The notes: generated by a model not told the origin, from the letters alone. A DNA stretch of 64,000 bases from Flaccisagitta enflata (GCA_965153355.1 OZ231127.1:67890001-67954000); one strand, 5' to 3'. Shown: positions 19,210-32,222, counted from the stretch's first letter. Made by a program: numbers and translations.

Positions 19210-21090
19210 TGTTAACAGGCAAACCGTAGAACCAATAGGTGTAAGACAGAAGGACGATGTAGGACAAAATCTAAAATAGTTTACGTTTACAGCATCCGAT
19301 AGATGTATGAGTGCGTTAGACAGACCAAAAAAAAAAAAAAAAGAAAGATAGACAGATTGGGAGATTGAGCTTATATGGAATTCAAATGAATCACGGAAGG
19401 CAGCAAACACACGGAATTGGAATGGCTAAAATCCGACGCCTACTCAAAACAGACACAGATGAAAAATAGAACAAAACAAAACAGAAAACCAAAACCCAAC
19501 AGAGGAAGAGATATTGGAAGCGGAAGGCAAAGGTTGATGTCATGGAAAAGGGTCCGTGGACGGAGTAAAATCCATCAGTTTTGAAATGTTGAAAATTGAA
19601 CAAAACCATACATCATCATGTAGCTAACCATATATCATGTATGAATTGATACTTGGATTTTCTTAAGTTAGCTCATTTTTCATACAAATTAGGCCTAATT
19701 ACACATTTTTTGCAAACGTACTAATAATAAATTTAGTTAAATACAATGAAGAAATCAATATGACAGTCAAATTCTTGATGAATATGTTCAAGCAATCATG
19801 TATGATCATGTTTCTGAATATTTCAAAAAATTTTTGAGTTTCTTGAAAAAATCTCTATGAGTGCCATTTCTGGCTGGGTGGGATGTTGGAGGGAAAAATT
19901 GTTTTGCCAAGCTCTGTTTCATGCCAGTGACGAGGCATCTCTAACGGAAGCTTGATGCAAAATTTCAACCAGATCGGACAATTATTTCAAAAGTTATGCC
20001 GTTTTTTCAATTTTTTTTCTGGTAGGTTGGTTGGTCTGTCTGGACTCCTAGCTCCTCGGCATTCTTTAAGACGCACCAGAATATAGGTAAAGAACCCTCT
20101 TGATCTAGGTAACAACCATGCAAAATTTCGTTGGGCTAGCTCATATAGTTCTTGGGATAAGCCAATTTGAATTTTAAGAAATTTTTCTACATTGAGACAC
20201 AAAAGCATCGCGCCTTTGTGTGAGAAGCGCTGTGTGGGAACAAAGAATTAACTACGAGGCTTCGTCGGCGAGCGTTACAATTCACTCCCAATCTCAGTAC
20301 TGATCAACTTTGAAATTTCATTGTGACCAAACGAATTAGAGTTAAGACTTGAAATTTTTGGTGTCTGTACAGAATTTCACCATCTTTCTCATCATGCAGA
20401 TGAATTTTCCGTTAATCATTACTATGCCTTGATAGAGTATGAATCATAGTGTGACACAAGTGTGACACCACCAACAAGGAGCACCTTTGAATTGTAACGC
20501 TCTAGGAAAATGTTGATTTCTCCAAAATGAAATGGAAAAAATCCTTGAAATTTGGGGGAAATGTCGTTCAACTAGTTGTTAATGCAATGACAAAAGGAAA
20601 AATGCTTAATGTTTGAACAATCATAGGCTTACAAAAAAAACTGTTGGCTTATCTCATTTTGAGAAAAAAATGACAGAAAAATTAAGGGGAAGAGTATGAT
20701 AATTTGAAGTCGTTTTTTTTCTTCTTACAGTTGAGTTATTGAGTTCAAATTTTTTACAAATATCATTGAATGGATAGAGATGGCTTACAAGCTATGGGAT
20801 GACTCGGCTTGACATTTTTTGATTGCTTAAACTAGCTTTTTGCTTACAGGGACAAAATCGGGACAGGCCAAAAAAGGCCCTTCTACCCCTGTTTTGGACC
20901 CCATAGGGGCAGTTGGAAGAGCAAAAATTGGTTTGGTATGGCGCACCAGGTAGTTAGGTATGTCACCTTTTACAATGCAACAGCAGAAGCGATGACACTT
21001 CTACAATGGTGGAGAGTCAGGGTTTCTTGGGCGGACCCCGATGCGCGGAATTAACCCAAAGAGATGGCAGACGACAGCTCGTCAGGAAAA
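19210..21090. other. AT-rich spacer, no supported gene
   Basis: Mostly unique AT-rich DNA. The passage at 19.85-20.95 kb contains phrases like CCAGATCGGACAATTATTTC and AAAAGTTATG reminiscent of the fold-back family, so it may be a decayed relative, but I cannot define ends. Confidence 0.3.
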
Positions 21091-22481
21091 AACAAGGCCA
21101 ACACCTATAAGTCGCGTGCGAGACTTTAACAACTGAATTGGCCTGATTCTTTATTTTATCTATTTAATCAATCATGACTGAATAGGAAGAAATATAAGAA
21201 ATGAATAAAATGATTTAGTTGATTAGATTGACTTGAATGAATTGGTGAACAAATCAAATTAATGAGGTGATTACAGGCCGGGACCACTGGAAAAAGTGGT
21301 GACTTTTGTAATTGAGTCAAATTAATTAACTCTATCAACCCCATCAATGAAAAATGACTAAACCAGACTTGAACCAGACCGTAAGGTCTGCTGGTTAAAG
21401 TCTGGTTTAAGTCTGGTTTAGACTTAAACCAGCAGACCTAAACACGCAGACCTAAACCAGCAGACTTAAACCAGCAGACTTAAACCAGCAGACTTAAACC
21501 AGCAGACTTAAACCAGCAGACTTGAACCAGCAGACTTAAACCAGCAGACTTAAACCAGCAGACTTAAACCAGCAGACTTAAACCAGCAGACTTAAACCAG
21601 CAGACTTAAACCAGCAGACTTAAACCAGCAGGCCTAAACCAGCAGACTAAAACCAGCAGACTTAAACCAGCAGACAAAACAAAAAAAAAAACAAAAAAAC
21701 AAAAAAACAAAAAAACAAAAAACAAAAAAACAAAAAAACAAAAAAAAAAACAAAAACGAAAAACCCAAAAACCAAGAACCCAAAAACCAGAAACCAAAAA
21801 ACCAAAAAACCAAAAAACCAAAAAATAAAAAAAAACAAAAAAAAAAAAACAAAAAAACAAAAAACAAAAAAACAAAAAACAAAAAACAAAAAACCTAAAA
21901 CAGAAATGACCAAAAAACATAAGAACCAAAAGCCAAAAAAACAAAAACAGAAATGATCAAAACATACCAAAAAACAAAAAACAAAAAACAAAAAAAAAAA
22001 AAAAAACAAAAAAACAAAAAACCAAAAACAAATGACCTAAACATACCAAAAAACCATGCTAAATGTCCAAAAACCAAAAAACCATAAAACCATAAAAACA
22101 AAAAACCAAAAAACCCAAAACCCAAAACCAAAAAAACATAAGCGACCAAAACATACCAAAAAGCCAGGTTAAATGACCAAAAATGACATGAAATGTCCCA
22201 AAAAGACTTAAAATGACTTGAACCTACTTTAAATGCCCAAAAACGACACAAATGACTTAAATGAACAAAGTGACATTAATGATCAAAAATAACCAAAAAT
22301 GACTCAAAGCAACCAAAAATGACCAAACACAACAAAAAAATGACTCAAAATAACTCCAGACGACCCAAAATGACCAAAAACGACGCAAAAAAGCAAAGTG
22401 TTACAGACCGACAGACCGACGGAGGGACCGACCAACCAACCGACGGAGCGGGTTGTAGAGTCGCGTGCACGCAACTAAAAA
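21091..22481 (+). mobile_element. HP-L element, 1.4 kb, with internal tandem arrays
   Basis: 5' end AACAAGGCCAACACCTATAA and tag GTCGCGTGCGAGAC; 3' end GACC tract, GGTTGTAGAGTCGCGTGCAC and GCAACTAAAA. The interior is nearly all tandem repeat: TTAAACCAGCAGAC (14-15 bp, ~20 copies, 21380-21675), then AAAAAC/AAAACC-rich arrays, then AAAAATGACC-type decamers (about 22180-22400). It is the inverted counterpart of 38067-39927. Confidence 0.75.
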
Positions 22482-22529
22482 CCGGTGGAAACTCATATCG
22501 GACGCAGTAGAATATGAGGTGCGCGCGGT

Positions 22530-22990
22530 ATAGGCCCTTTTTGGGCAGCGGCCCAAAAGGGCCAATGTCCTGAAGGACAGAGGGAGGGAATTTCCAGATG
22601 TCCTTCCGTCCATCCATCCTTCCATCTGTTCATCCATCCTTCCTTCCATCCTTCCATCCCCCCCTCGTTGGCCATCGGGGCCATAAACCAGGCCTCAAAT
22701 CAGGACTGATTCGGGCGCTCTAAGCCCTCAAATCAGCCCTCCAGGCCTCAAATCAGCACTCCAGGCCTCAAATCAGCTCTCCAGGCCTCATATCTGCTCT
22801 CCAGACCTCATATCAGCGTTCCAGGCCTCAAATCAGTCCTCCAGGCCTCAAATCTGCCCCTGAGGCCTCAAGCCTGCCCCCAGACCTCGAATCTAATCTT
22901 CAGGCCTAAAATCTTCCCTCCAGACCTCAAATCCTGCTTCAATTACCTCAATCAGTCTTCTTAGGCCTGATATGCATCTGCCAAAACGGA
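22530..22990 (-). mobile_element. Family F element (one arm plus minisatellite)
   Basis: GGGCAGCGGCCCAAAAGGGC, CAATGTCCTGAAGGACAGAG, a CATCCATCCTTC tract, then ~18-bp units near CAGGCCTCAAATCAGCNCTC (22680-22970). The second arm is not present. It abuts the 3' hairpin of the HP-L copy. Confidence 0.6.
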
Positions 22991-24060
22991 ATCTCATTTC
23001 CCTATCTCCAATCAAAACGTTGCCCCGCCATTTTTATTCATACCGTGTTCGAACAGCCTTTTCATGAAACTTTCACTGAAATGTTAAGATGGTGCCGACC
23101 GGTTTTATCTTTTTCTTTAACAATGTGAACGAACAAGCTTTTTGCTTCATGATTTTGGTGAGAGCCCTATTTTTCAGTTAAGGACCTTTCGACTGTTCTT
23201 TCTTACATTTGCTAGCTGGTCGATGGTAGGCATCTAATTAACAACTTTATGCAAATGAGGTTTTTGCTCACGGCCACAGCAAACAAATGACTTTATATAA
23301 TAGAAATACTTGCTTTCGACCTATATTGTGGCATCGAGCAAAAATCTCAATAAACCAGACGAGTATGAAGGAAAATAATGGGGATAATAATATCAAACAA
23401 GATAGTAATTCAATTCGATGGAGTTCAAATGAAAAGATGAACCATACAAACCAACATACAGAATTGGCTTAATGATGTTAGTCAGTTGCGCCCCAGGCAA
23501 AAACTGAAGAATATCACGCGAACGCTTGTGAGATTAATAAAGAACAATATCGCAAAGACCGATTTTTGAGAGGGCCAGGCTAAAATTGTAAAATACTTTT
23601 AAGCTTTTAAGTCCACTGTACAAAACGTTGAACCTAAGAATGTCTGGAGTTGGAATGGTCGCAGTCGTCAGCTCGATTCGATGCGTTGATGCGTAAATCT
23701 TGTGCGAAAAACTCCTGAATATTAAGCATGAATTTATCTTAAACTGATAGTTTGGCAATTGAACATTTTCAGTGGTTATTCAATCTCTGTCTTGAGCGTG
23801 TCATCATTGCTTTGATCTCGCTTTAAGTCACTCTTGAAAACTAACGCGAAAAGGATGCAGTCCAAAGAGCAAGCATCAAGCGCAGACGTAAGATCATCTT
23901 CTGAGGGAGCTGAGGAGCATGGGGAGGGAATGGGAGGAGGAGGTGAAGGGAGGCAAAGCTTAATAAATACCGCTTCCCAAACTGCAAGCGTGTACGCGCA
24001 TGTGGGGGTGATCGAAGGGAACTCAAAGTAGCAATCATGCCAAATCAGCCCGAAAAAAAA
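22991..24060. other. Spacer with a weak candidate open frame
   Basis: AT-rich. A 58-codon frame from ATG at 23855 (MQSKEQASSADVRSSSEGAE..., to TAG about 24031) is glycine/glutamate/serine-rich and could be disordered coding sequence. There is no splice or domain support, so I do not call it a gene. Confidence 0.3.
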
Positions 24061-24241
24061 AAAACGCCAAAAAGCTGTGTGTTATGGACAGATGGATGAT
24101 GAGCAGACAAACAGACTCACAGAGAAAGCGAGCATGACTAAAAACTATCATCATTGTCTTCAAAATCATGATGAGATTTCCTACCAAATGCGGTGGTTTA
24201 GCTTCCTCCTCCATTATCTAAATTCCATAGCATCGCCACCA

Positions 24242-24316
24242 ATGCTTCTCGTTTCCGTGTATTTGTTGTTGTCCCCGATCGCTGCTGAATTTATTGGTCA
24301 GACAAGTGACTTCTTC
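24242..24316 (+). CDS. Candidate signal-peptide exon
   Basis: ATG in a good context (CGCCACCAATGC) begins MLLVSVYLLLSPIAA, a textbook signal peptide (hydrophobic core, then AA cleavage site), continuing EFIGQTSDFF. A strong donor C|GTGAGA follows codon 25. Without that donor the frame continues RGSPDDASPPHSFNFLAPSD before entering a repeat at about 24400. Family unknown and following exons not located. Confidence 0.4.
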
Positions 24317-24406
24317 GTGAGAGGGTCGCCTGATGACGCATCTCCTCCTCACTCCTTCAATTTTCTCGCTCCCTCTGACATGAAGCTTGTTTCATTGAGA
24401 ACAAAA

Positions 24407-25016
24407 TCTTGTAACTATGGCAAAGAAAAAAACCAAACAACTTGTTTTTCTTATTTCTGCCAAACCAAAGGCTTGAACTATAGAAAATCTATGACCGTTT
24501 GAAAGATCTTTGAAAAATCTTCCAAATGCGACGTTGCTGGTCTCAGTAGCTTTTTTCGTTTAGAAATGGCATCAGATTGAAGAAAAATATCACTAATTGA
24601 AAAAAGGCTGAAAAAAGGCAAATTTTGGATTTTTTTCCTACTATCAATTTTAGTTTCAACGTTTTTATTAATAGTGCAACTCAGAATTGTCACTGCTACT
24701 TGATATCCATGAGCAAATTAAAGAGCTTCAAGTTTTCTTTAAAATGGCGCCAAGAACTCAAAGCGTTTAGTTTTTTTGTTACAACAAACTAAAAACATGA
24801 AGATCCTTTAATGGGCTTTTCCAATTCCTGACAACCTGTCTTCATCCCAATGCCATTTCTAAACGGATAAAGCTAGGACATCCAGCAAGGTCTCATTTGA
24901 AAGATCTTTTGCAGAGCTTCAAAATGGTCACCGATTTTGTTATGTTTTTCTCATTGCTTGGGTGTAAAATACTGAAAAACATGTTGTTTGGTTTTTTTCT
25001 TTGCCATAGTTACGCG
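24407..25016. mobile_element. 0.6-kb inverted-repeat element
   Basis: Ends GTAACTATGGCAAAGAAAAA and TTTTTCTTTGCCATAGTTAC are inverted. The arms are about 165 bp and include GTTTGAAAGATCTTTGAAAA and its mirrored relative. Distantly related in sequence to the arms of the 15496-17489 fold-back. Confidence 0.7.
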
Positions 25017-25082
25017 ATGCTTTCGACTTATTCAGCATGAGAGCGGCGGCACTGCAAAGAGGAATATGCCATTTGTAGTTTT

Positions 25083-25156
25083 TTCTCGCGGACACGGGAT
25101 TCTACATCTTGCCATATTGATTGGTACATCCGTCCGTCGTTCCGTCTGTCTGTACC
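25083..25156 (-). mobile_element. HP-B fragment, hairpin end, split by a hAT insertion
   Basis: TTTTCTCGCGGACACGGGAT, CTACATCTTGCCATATTG, then CCGTCCGTCGTTCCGTCTG. It continues after the hAT element with TCCGTAGCATTTTTGAACAA and AGAGCGGTTTT, matching the body of other B copies. Confidence 0.65.
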
Positions 25157-26303
25157 CAGCGGCGTAGCCGTGTAGGTGGAGGGGCGTCAGGAGCGTCAGC
25201 TGACGCCCCTACAGTCGGACACAGATGGCAGTCTGATACATTGGTTCAAAAAAAGAAAGGGAAAGAGGCTGAAAACAAACAAACAAATGGGACTGAAAAA
25301 AAATGTTTTGCGGGGTAAGAAAGAACAAGGCCAAGTAGGCCAATAGGTGCGACGGTGTGGATCGTCAAACAAATGCGTTACCGACCGACCGACCAACTGA
25401 CCAACCGACAGACCTAAAAAGATAAAAAGAATTAAAGATAGAAAAAAAGACAAAGAAAAAAAAGAAAAAAGAATGAGAGAAAGAAAGAGGAAAGAAATAA
25501 GAGAGGATATAAAGCGGGAGAGAAAGTGAGGTTGTTTTGTGCCGTTGACTCTTAAGAAATATGAAAGAAAGAGAAAAGAAAAAATGAAATGGGAGAAAAA
25601 AAAGTTGAAAAGAAAGTAAGGTTTTGTCCTGATGACCCTGAAAAACTGTGCCGGCACTAGTAGTAACAGATTTGAGTCACTGTAGATACAAAGCCAGTAT
25701 TAAATAAATGTTAAGAACTCAATAAAAATAAGTGGAAATGAATGTCATTAAAAACGGTTCCCCTCAGGGAAATATGGCCAGGGGAGACACGCAGGCTAAG
25801 ATCAGTAAATTATTTTTATCATCAAAATATATCAAAATATCAAAAAAAAATTTAAATCGATATCTTTTATTTAATGATTTTTTTAACTCTTAGAATTTTT
25901 CATCGTTTAATATTCTTTCTTTTTTTATAAGTATTTTTTTTAATCTGATGAATCTTTTTTCAACATGATAACATTTTTTATCATCCTCAAAATGTTTTTT
26001 GTTTTATGTTTTTTATCCTGGCAAATTCTATATTCATTTTTTTTCCTTTCTTCATTTTTGAACTTTTTTTTCTTTTCCATTATTTTTTTTCTTAAACTAT
26101 CAACTGTTTTTTTTTTCTCTGTATTGATACCTGCACCCCTCCCCTGCAACGATCAAACTCTATGTTATTCACCTACTTTTAACTGTTGTGTGAATAAATG
26201 CATAAAAGCATAAAAGCATATACATAGTGAGTCGGACACAGTATTGAGTTGGACACAGATTTGGGCCTGACGCCCCTGCACATTTTCCTGCCCTACGCCG
26301 CTG
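25157..26303. mobile_element. Non-autonomous hAT element with perfect 8-bp TSD
   Basis: Terminal inverted repeats CAGCGGCGTAG and CTACGCCGCTG, with TCTGTACC duplicated exactly at 25149-25156 and 26304-26311. Length 1147 bp. Inside are subterminal GGGGCGTCAGG/CCTGACGCCCC repeats, an HP-D fragment (25324-25418) and AT-rich filler. No transposase frame, so mobilisation would need a hAT transposase in trans. Confidence 0.88.
25324..25418 (+). mobile_element. HP-D fragment inside the hAT element
   Basis: AACAAGGCCAAGTAGGCCAA, AGGTGCGACGGTGTGGATCG, GACC tract, then GACAGACCTAAAAAG. The hairpin's left arm and most of the loop are missing. Confidence 0.7.
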
Positions 26304-26310
26304 TCTGTAC

Positions 26311-26628
26311 CTCCGTAGCATTTTTGAACAAAGAGCGGTTTTTGTGTTATATACACGTTTCGTCTTGTGCGCACGCGAAAGTGGTTTGACCTCAACTCTC
26401 CACATTCCTGGATGTCTTCGCCGTTGGAGTAAACATCTATGGCTATGTTTTCATCCAAGCCAATATTAATTGATAGTCCCCGGTCGTCGGGCCCGTGGCG
26501 GCTGTCTGTAGTATGAAAAGCTTCGATGCATGTTTCCGTTTCATCGACGTATGGAAGCGTAGAGGACGTTGCGTCTAGCGCCGTCGCTGAACACACCGAT
26601 ATCGTGTCGCTGCAGTCGTCGTCGAAAT
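26311..26628 (-). CDS. Candidate internal coding exon
   Basis: On the minus strand TTCTAAG|ATTTC opens a 106-codon uninterrupted frame (DFDDDCSDTISVCSATALDA ... VDETETCIEAFHTTDSRHGP). It can end at GGAG|GTACAG, giving a phase 1-1 exon of 318 nt. Composition is acidic and serine/threonine-rich with even codon use, like a disordered or cytoplasmic segment. Caution: the proposed donor is the hAT target duplication, and the last ~50 nt (ending FVQKCYG) are HP-B body, so the true 3' boundary may be earlier. Family not recognised. Confidence 0.33.
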
Positions 26629-26639
26629 CTTAGAACCGA

Positions 26640-27290
26640 TTGATTTGAATTTGAAAATGAAAATACAATTTCTTGTTTCAAACTAACGTTATTAGGCCAT
26701 CTTACTAGCCTTATTTTTTTTAAAGAACATCACTTTTTGAGGAAGCCTTGTAGAAAGAGATAGCTACTAGTAAAATAACTACAACATTTTCAATTTTTGA
26801 GCCATTTCAAGCCTAATGTTTTTATGAACTTGGTTCTTATGAGAAAAAAATGTGTGCCAATCATCAGCGTATGACAGTATTAATCTTCTCAAATACAACG
26901 AAACAGGCAACCAGATAATCAACCCTCCAATAAAAAATATCAACTATGAGCGACTTAAAAATTATCAGAAACATTCTGTTTTGTCTGGATTATGAAGAAA
27001 ATCATCATTTCCCTTGTGTTTCCTGTCTGTCAGTCACATCAGTCGGTCGAAATTTCATATCATGATTGGAGTAAATGTGCAATATTTTTGATGCGCGACC
27101 AATCCTTTCACTGACCGTCCATTTCTCAACGCGTTGCCGTTCTACATTTAGTCAGCTACGCCGCCCGTGCGGAATAGCGTTCCACGATCGCTCGAAGTGG
27201 AAAGAAAAAAAAAATATGCCGAATCTTAACTGATTCGAATAAATTCATTGAACCTAAGCACCAAAACACTCAACGCCAAAAATGTGACGT
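26640..27290. other. AT-rich spacer
   Basis: No repeats with definable ends and no convincing frame. Confidence 0.35.
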
Positions 27291-27294
27291 ATTC

Positions 27295-27465
27295 CTGCAG
27301 ATGGTTCCCCCTCAGGACGTCTGGAAATTCACCCCTGTGTCTCTCACTCCACCCTCAGGACGTCTGGAAATTCACCCCTGTGTCTCTCACTCCACTGCTT
27401 CACTTGATCACTTCAAGCAGGATATCAGGTACCGCTGACCATGTGCGATCCTTGTACGACTAGTT
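27295..27465 (-). mobile_element. Family F fragment with an internal 47-bp duplication
   Basis: CCTCAGGACGTCTGGAAATT and CACCCCTGTGTCTCTCACTC occur twice in tandem. They are followed by the F end GTACCGCTGACCATGTGCGA, TCCTTGTACGACTAG. Confidence 0.6.
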
Positions 27466-27798
27466 CGTTAATGGTGACTGTTTGATGAAGGTGTTTGTTT
27501 GTTAGTAATTTTCATACAAAGAAAGATATTTGTTTAAAAAAAAGTATCCGACCGTTATCATGCCATTTAATTGACATTGTCAGAAATTGTAGCAATGAAT
27601 CGCAACTGACAAACGCTTCGAATCTAGTCGCGTGATGATGGTATCCCTTCCCATTCCCCAAACAGTCCGTTCCCCCCCCCCCGATCCTTAGCCCCCGCTC
27701 TGCCATACATCCATTGCATTTCATTTCTTTTTTAGAACTGCCCCATACCGTTACCCACGCTGAATGATTTCCTGCTTTCGCCCGCCCCCACCAACCGC

Positions 27799-28110
27799 TT
27801 GCACGCAAATACTTCCCCTCAAACATCCTCGTCACCTACTTTCACAACTTTTTCTTCCATCACCCATCTCGTATCATTTGACACAAATACTTCCCTTCAA
27901 ACATCCTCGTCACCTACTTTAACACTTTTTCCTTCCATCACCCATCTTGTATCATTTGACACAAATACTTCCCCTCAAACATCCTTGTCACCTACTTTCA
28001 TACTTTTTTCTTCCGTCACCCATCTCGTATCATTTGACACAAATACTTCCCCTCAAACATCCTCGTCACCTACTTTTACACTTTTTTCCTCCGTCAACTA
28101 TTTCCGCTTC
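27799..28110 (+). repeat. 78-bp tandem repeat, ~4 copies, coding-compatible
   Basis: Units of 78 bp (26 codons) encode NTSPQTSSSPTFTLFSS then HLVSFDT. Copies differ only by substitutions, so one frame stays open for 121 codons to 28164. The S/T/P-rich product would be mucin-like. No start or splice support, so annotated as a repeat. Confidence 0.7.
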
Positions 28111-28194
28111 AAATGCAAAACGCCGAAGCCAAGCCAAGCATCAAACGCCTGCCTTTCAATTTGATCCACATTTCAATAATTCACTCTCATAGCT

Positions 28195-29089
<895 letters not shown>

Positions 29090-29225
29090 TAGTCGCGGAC
29101 ACGCGACTCTAGAACTTGCCGTGTCGGTCGGTAGGTGAGTAAGTAACATTTTTTAATTACGAGCGGTTTTAGCACTTCTGCTCCTGCCCAACCGTCCGCG
29201 ACTGGATTGCCGTGTATCCGGCCTT
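29090..29225 (-). mobile_element. HP-B element
   Basis: TTTTTAG, hairpin AGTCGCGGACACGCGACT, CTAGAACTTGCCGTGTCGG, GCTCCTGCCCAACC, tag complement GTCCGCGACT, GTGTATCCGGCCTTG. The GTCY tract is short. Confidence 0.8.
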
Positions 29226-30009
29226 GCTAGCCTGAGGCGAGTCAGAAATTTGGCGTGTCTAGACCAAAGCTTCCTTTTCTCTTTCTTTTCGCCTAAACCG
29301 TCCCATCCCTTTGCTTATTCTCATCTCCCCTACCCCATCACTCTCTCGAAATACAACACTATCAGGGGTGACTACGAATATGTCTTTATTTTTTTGACCG
29401 TTTCAACCATCCCCGATTCCCCATTCTCCTTCCCGTCAGCAATATCCCAGCCTTCCATTCAAACGCCCTAAACCCTTTCAGCACGCACTGACCCTCCCTC
29501 TATCACTCCCATTCAGCCTGACGCACTGACCCTTTCTCTATCACTCCCATTCAGCCTTCAGCCACTGTACCGTAGTACCGCATTGGCCCTTCAAACCATC
29601 CCGTTCGTCCCCACCTCCTCCACCTTAGGTAACCCTCAATGTCTGTCCCCTCATCCCTCCTTCGTCTCTTTCTGATTTTCTCCTGGCGTTGATTTCTGTT
29701 GGAATCCATTTGCGATTGCGATTGCGTCGCTTTGGTATCCTTCCTTTCTGTCTCTGCGATTTGCGTCGCTTTGAGCTCTGCAAAGACTTAATGAAATTTC
29801 TAAATCCTTTGAGAGCATCAGACAGCGAAGACAAGGCAAAGATCGGGCCCGGGGGAGGGATGGATCTGTGGGGGAGAGTGTAGGAGGAAAAGAGGGGAAA
29901 GGGAACACAATGGGCGCAGGAAGAAGGCGTAAGGTGCAAGTACTGAAGTAGATGGCTGATGAGGAAGTGGAGAAATGAGCGCAAGGGGAAATTGAGGTAG
30001 AAAGGCAGA
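29226..30009. other. Pyrimidine-rich spacer with a small duplication
   Basis: GCACTGACCC(T)CTATCACTCCC is present twice at 29480-29560. The 222-aa minus-strand frame overlapping this area runs through an HP-B copy and is not a gene. Confidence 0.4.
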
Positions 30010-30187
30010 AAACAAGGCCGGATACACGGCAATTCAGTCGCGGATGGTTGGGCAGAAGCAGTAATGCGAAAACCGCTCACAATCAAAATATCTAACGGAG
30101 GGATGGACGAACGGACGCACAAATAGATGGACTGACGGCTGGACCAACGGACCGACCGATGCGGCAAGGTGCGTCCGCGATTGAAAA
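30010..30187 (+). mobile_element. HP-B element
   Basis: AACAAGGCCGGATACACGGC, tag CAGTCGCGGATGG, GGGCAGAAGCAGTAATGCG, GGACGAACGGACGC tract, GCGGCAAGGTGCGTCCGCGA then TTGAAAAG. The left hairpin arm has decayed; the right arm still complements the tag. Confidence 0.75.
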
Positions 30188-31135
30188 GGTAAAGTAGTAA
30201 GCGCGGGTAGGATGCAAAGCGAATGTCAGAGTAGGAGGCGGAGTAAGAGGGGCAAATAGGAGGTGTCGCTGAGGGACTAATCAAAGCGACCAACTAATCC
30301 CACGGATTGACGTCGGGAAACTCCGGATTCTCTATCAACCTTCAAGTCTCATCGACTGTAATCGCGTTTGAGCTTATTTCATTTGGTTTCATCTGGTCTT
30401 ATTCCCTTTATCAAGCCACGTGATACGAATGAGTGCAGTGCACTTCAGCCTGCATAAACGCGTTGTATAAACGGCCAGATCATAAAGCCGGAAAAAGGCA
30501 TGTGATGTTGGACGTAGACGTGAATGTCATAGAGATCAAAATGTTGCACAATTCATATCACCGGGGACCATTCAGTCATAAATATATCATTCATCCTATT
30601 CAAAAATTTCTACTTATAGTCCATTTCGTTCAGAGTGCCTCAAAAAGAGGGAATCATGTTGTGTAGGATAACAATTTTTAATATCATTTAAAATTTGTAG
30701 AGTGAAGATTCACAAGTTGAGAAATTAAGAAACGTTACCACGTATGCTTTCTAGCTAGAGTGTTTTTGTATTGTCTCTATATGTGTCGCCCTTTGTTGCC
30801 TCCGTTAAACATCCAGTTTTTCATTTCGCCTTTAAGTCTACATCATTTTTCTTTCGCGCCATCTCAGCCGCATTGTCACTTTCCCATTCTTCTCTTACTG
30901 TCAATCTTTATTGATTTTGTAAACAGTCGATATCAGTCGCACGTACATATGACCTTTCTCACCCCAAATTTGCAAACAGTAGTCTTTCCGTTTCTCCGTT
31001 TCCTTGTCTGTTTGTCTCTAATTTCGATTCTTTCCAAATTTAGCTCTCTCAGCTCAGTTCAGATTTAATTTATCTGACTGTTTCTCAGTCATCTCCCTCC
31101 ATCTCCATAAGTCTATGCGTCTCTTTCTCGGTCTG
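30188..31135. other. Spacer, no supported gene
   Basis: Unique-looking DNA. No element ends or convincing exons. Confidence 0.35.
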
Positions 31136-31384
<249 letters not shown>

Positions 31385-31500
31385 GACCATCGGCAAGTTT
31401 TGATCATTGACATTTGACATGAACCGCGATCTTCTGACTCGGATTCCAATTCCGCTCTGACAAGTGATCCATTTTTCCGTTTGTCCGTGCCTCCGACAGG

Positions 31501-31614
<114 letters not shown>

Positions 31615-32140
31615 CATTTCCAAAGATATTGTCGCACGGTTGCACATTGCAAGGAGGATACCATCAGTCACAAGCGCAGTTAGTAACAAAGAGTACAAAC
31701 ATGTTCTGTGGGATGACTTACGACAAGGTGTCGGTGAAGGGGCAAAAATAGGGGTCCACAAGGAGCAAAAATTAAATTTTTGCATACAGTCAAAACTCCA
31801 GTTATAAATGGTAAAATGGTGTATTAGGATAACAAAAAAACAAAAATCTATGCAAAATCTGGGTTGCAATTGTGCAAAACGATGATTTTTCAGATTGTAT
31901 GAGGGTGTAAGGAATCATCATTTTTTCTGCCTTTATGTCTTAGTTTTATTGATGCTAGACCGGTTTTATTACTTCAAAAATGTCACAGACATACTATTTT
32001 AATAAAAGAATAGTCAAGCCTTTGTCTCAAGCTCTGTTTTGATGGTTTTGACCGATTTGTTTTATGAAAATTGAGAAAAAATTGAAGGAAAGTGAAACAT
32101 TTTCCTTGTTGTTTCCTCATCATCTTTTCTTTTTCCTTCA

Positions 32141-32222
32141 TCTTCTTCTTCTTCTTCTTCTTCTTCTTCTTCTTCTTCTTCTTCTTCTTCTTCTTCTTCT
32201 TCTTCTTCTTCTTCTTCTTCTT
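32141..32222 (+). repeat. (CTT)n microsatellite
   Basis: About 27 CTT units followed by imperfect TCTTCTTCATC repeats to 32320. Confidence 0.95.

Noticed and set aside
21380-21675. Regular short repeats resembling a CRISPR-like array
   Set aside because: Units are contiguous 14-15-bp tandem copies with no unique spacers, inside an HP-L element of a eukaryote.
24077-24502. 141-aa single frame
   Set aside because: Only its middle part has gene-like features (signal peptide, Kozak, donor). The 3' part is the arm of an inverted-repeat element and the 5' part is an unstarted extension.
29625-30293. 222-aa minus-strand frame
   Set aside because: Crosses an HP-B element and pyrimidine-rich DNA; no motifs.
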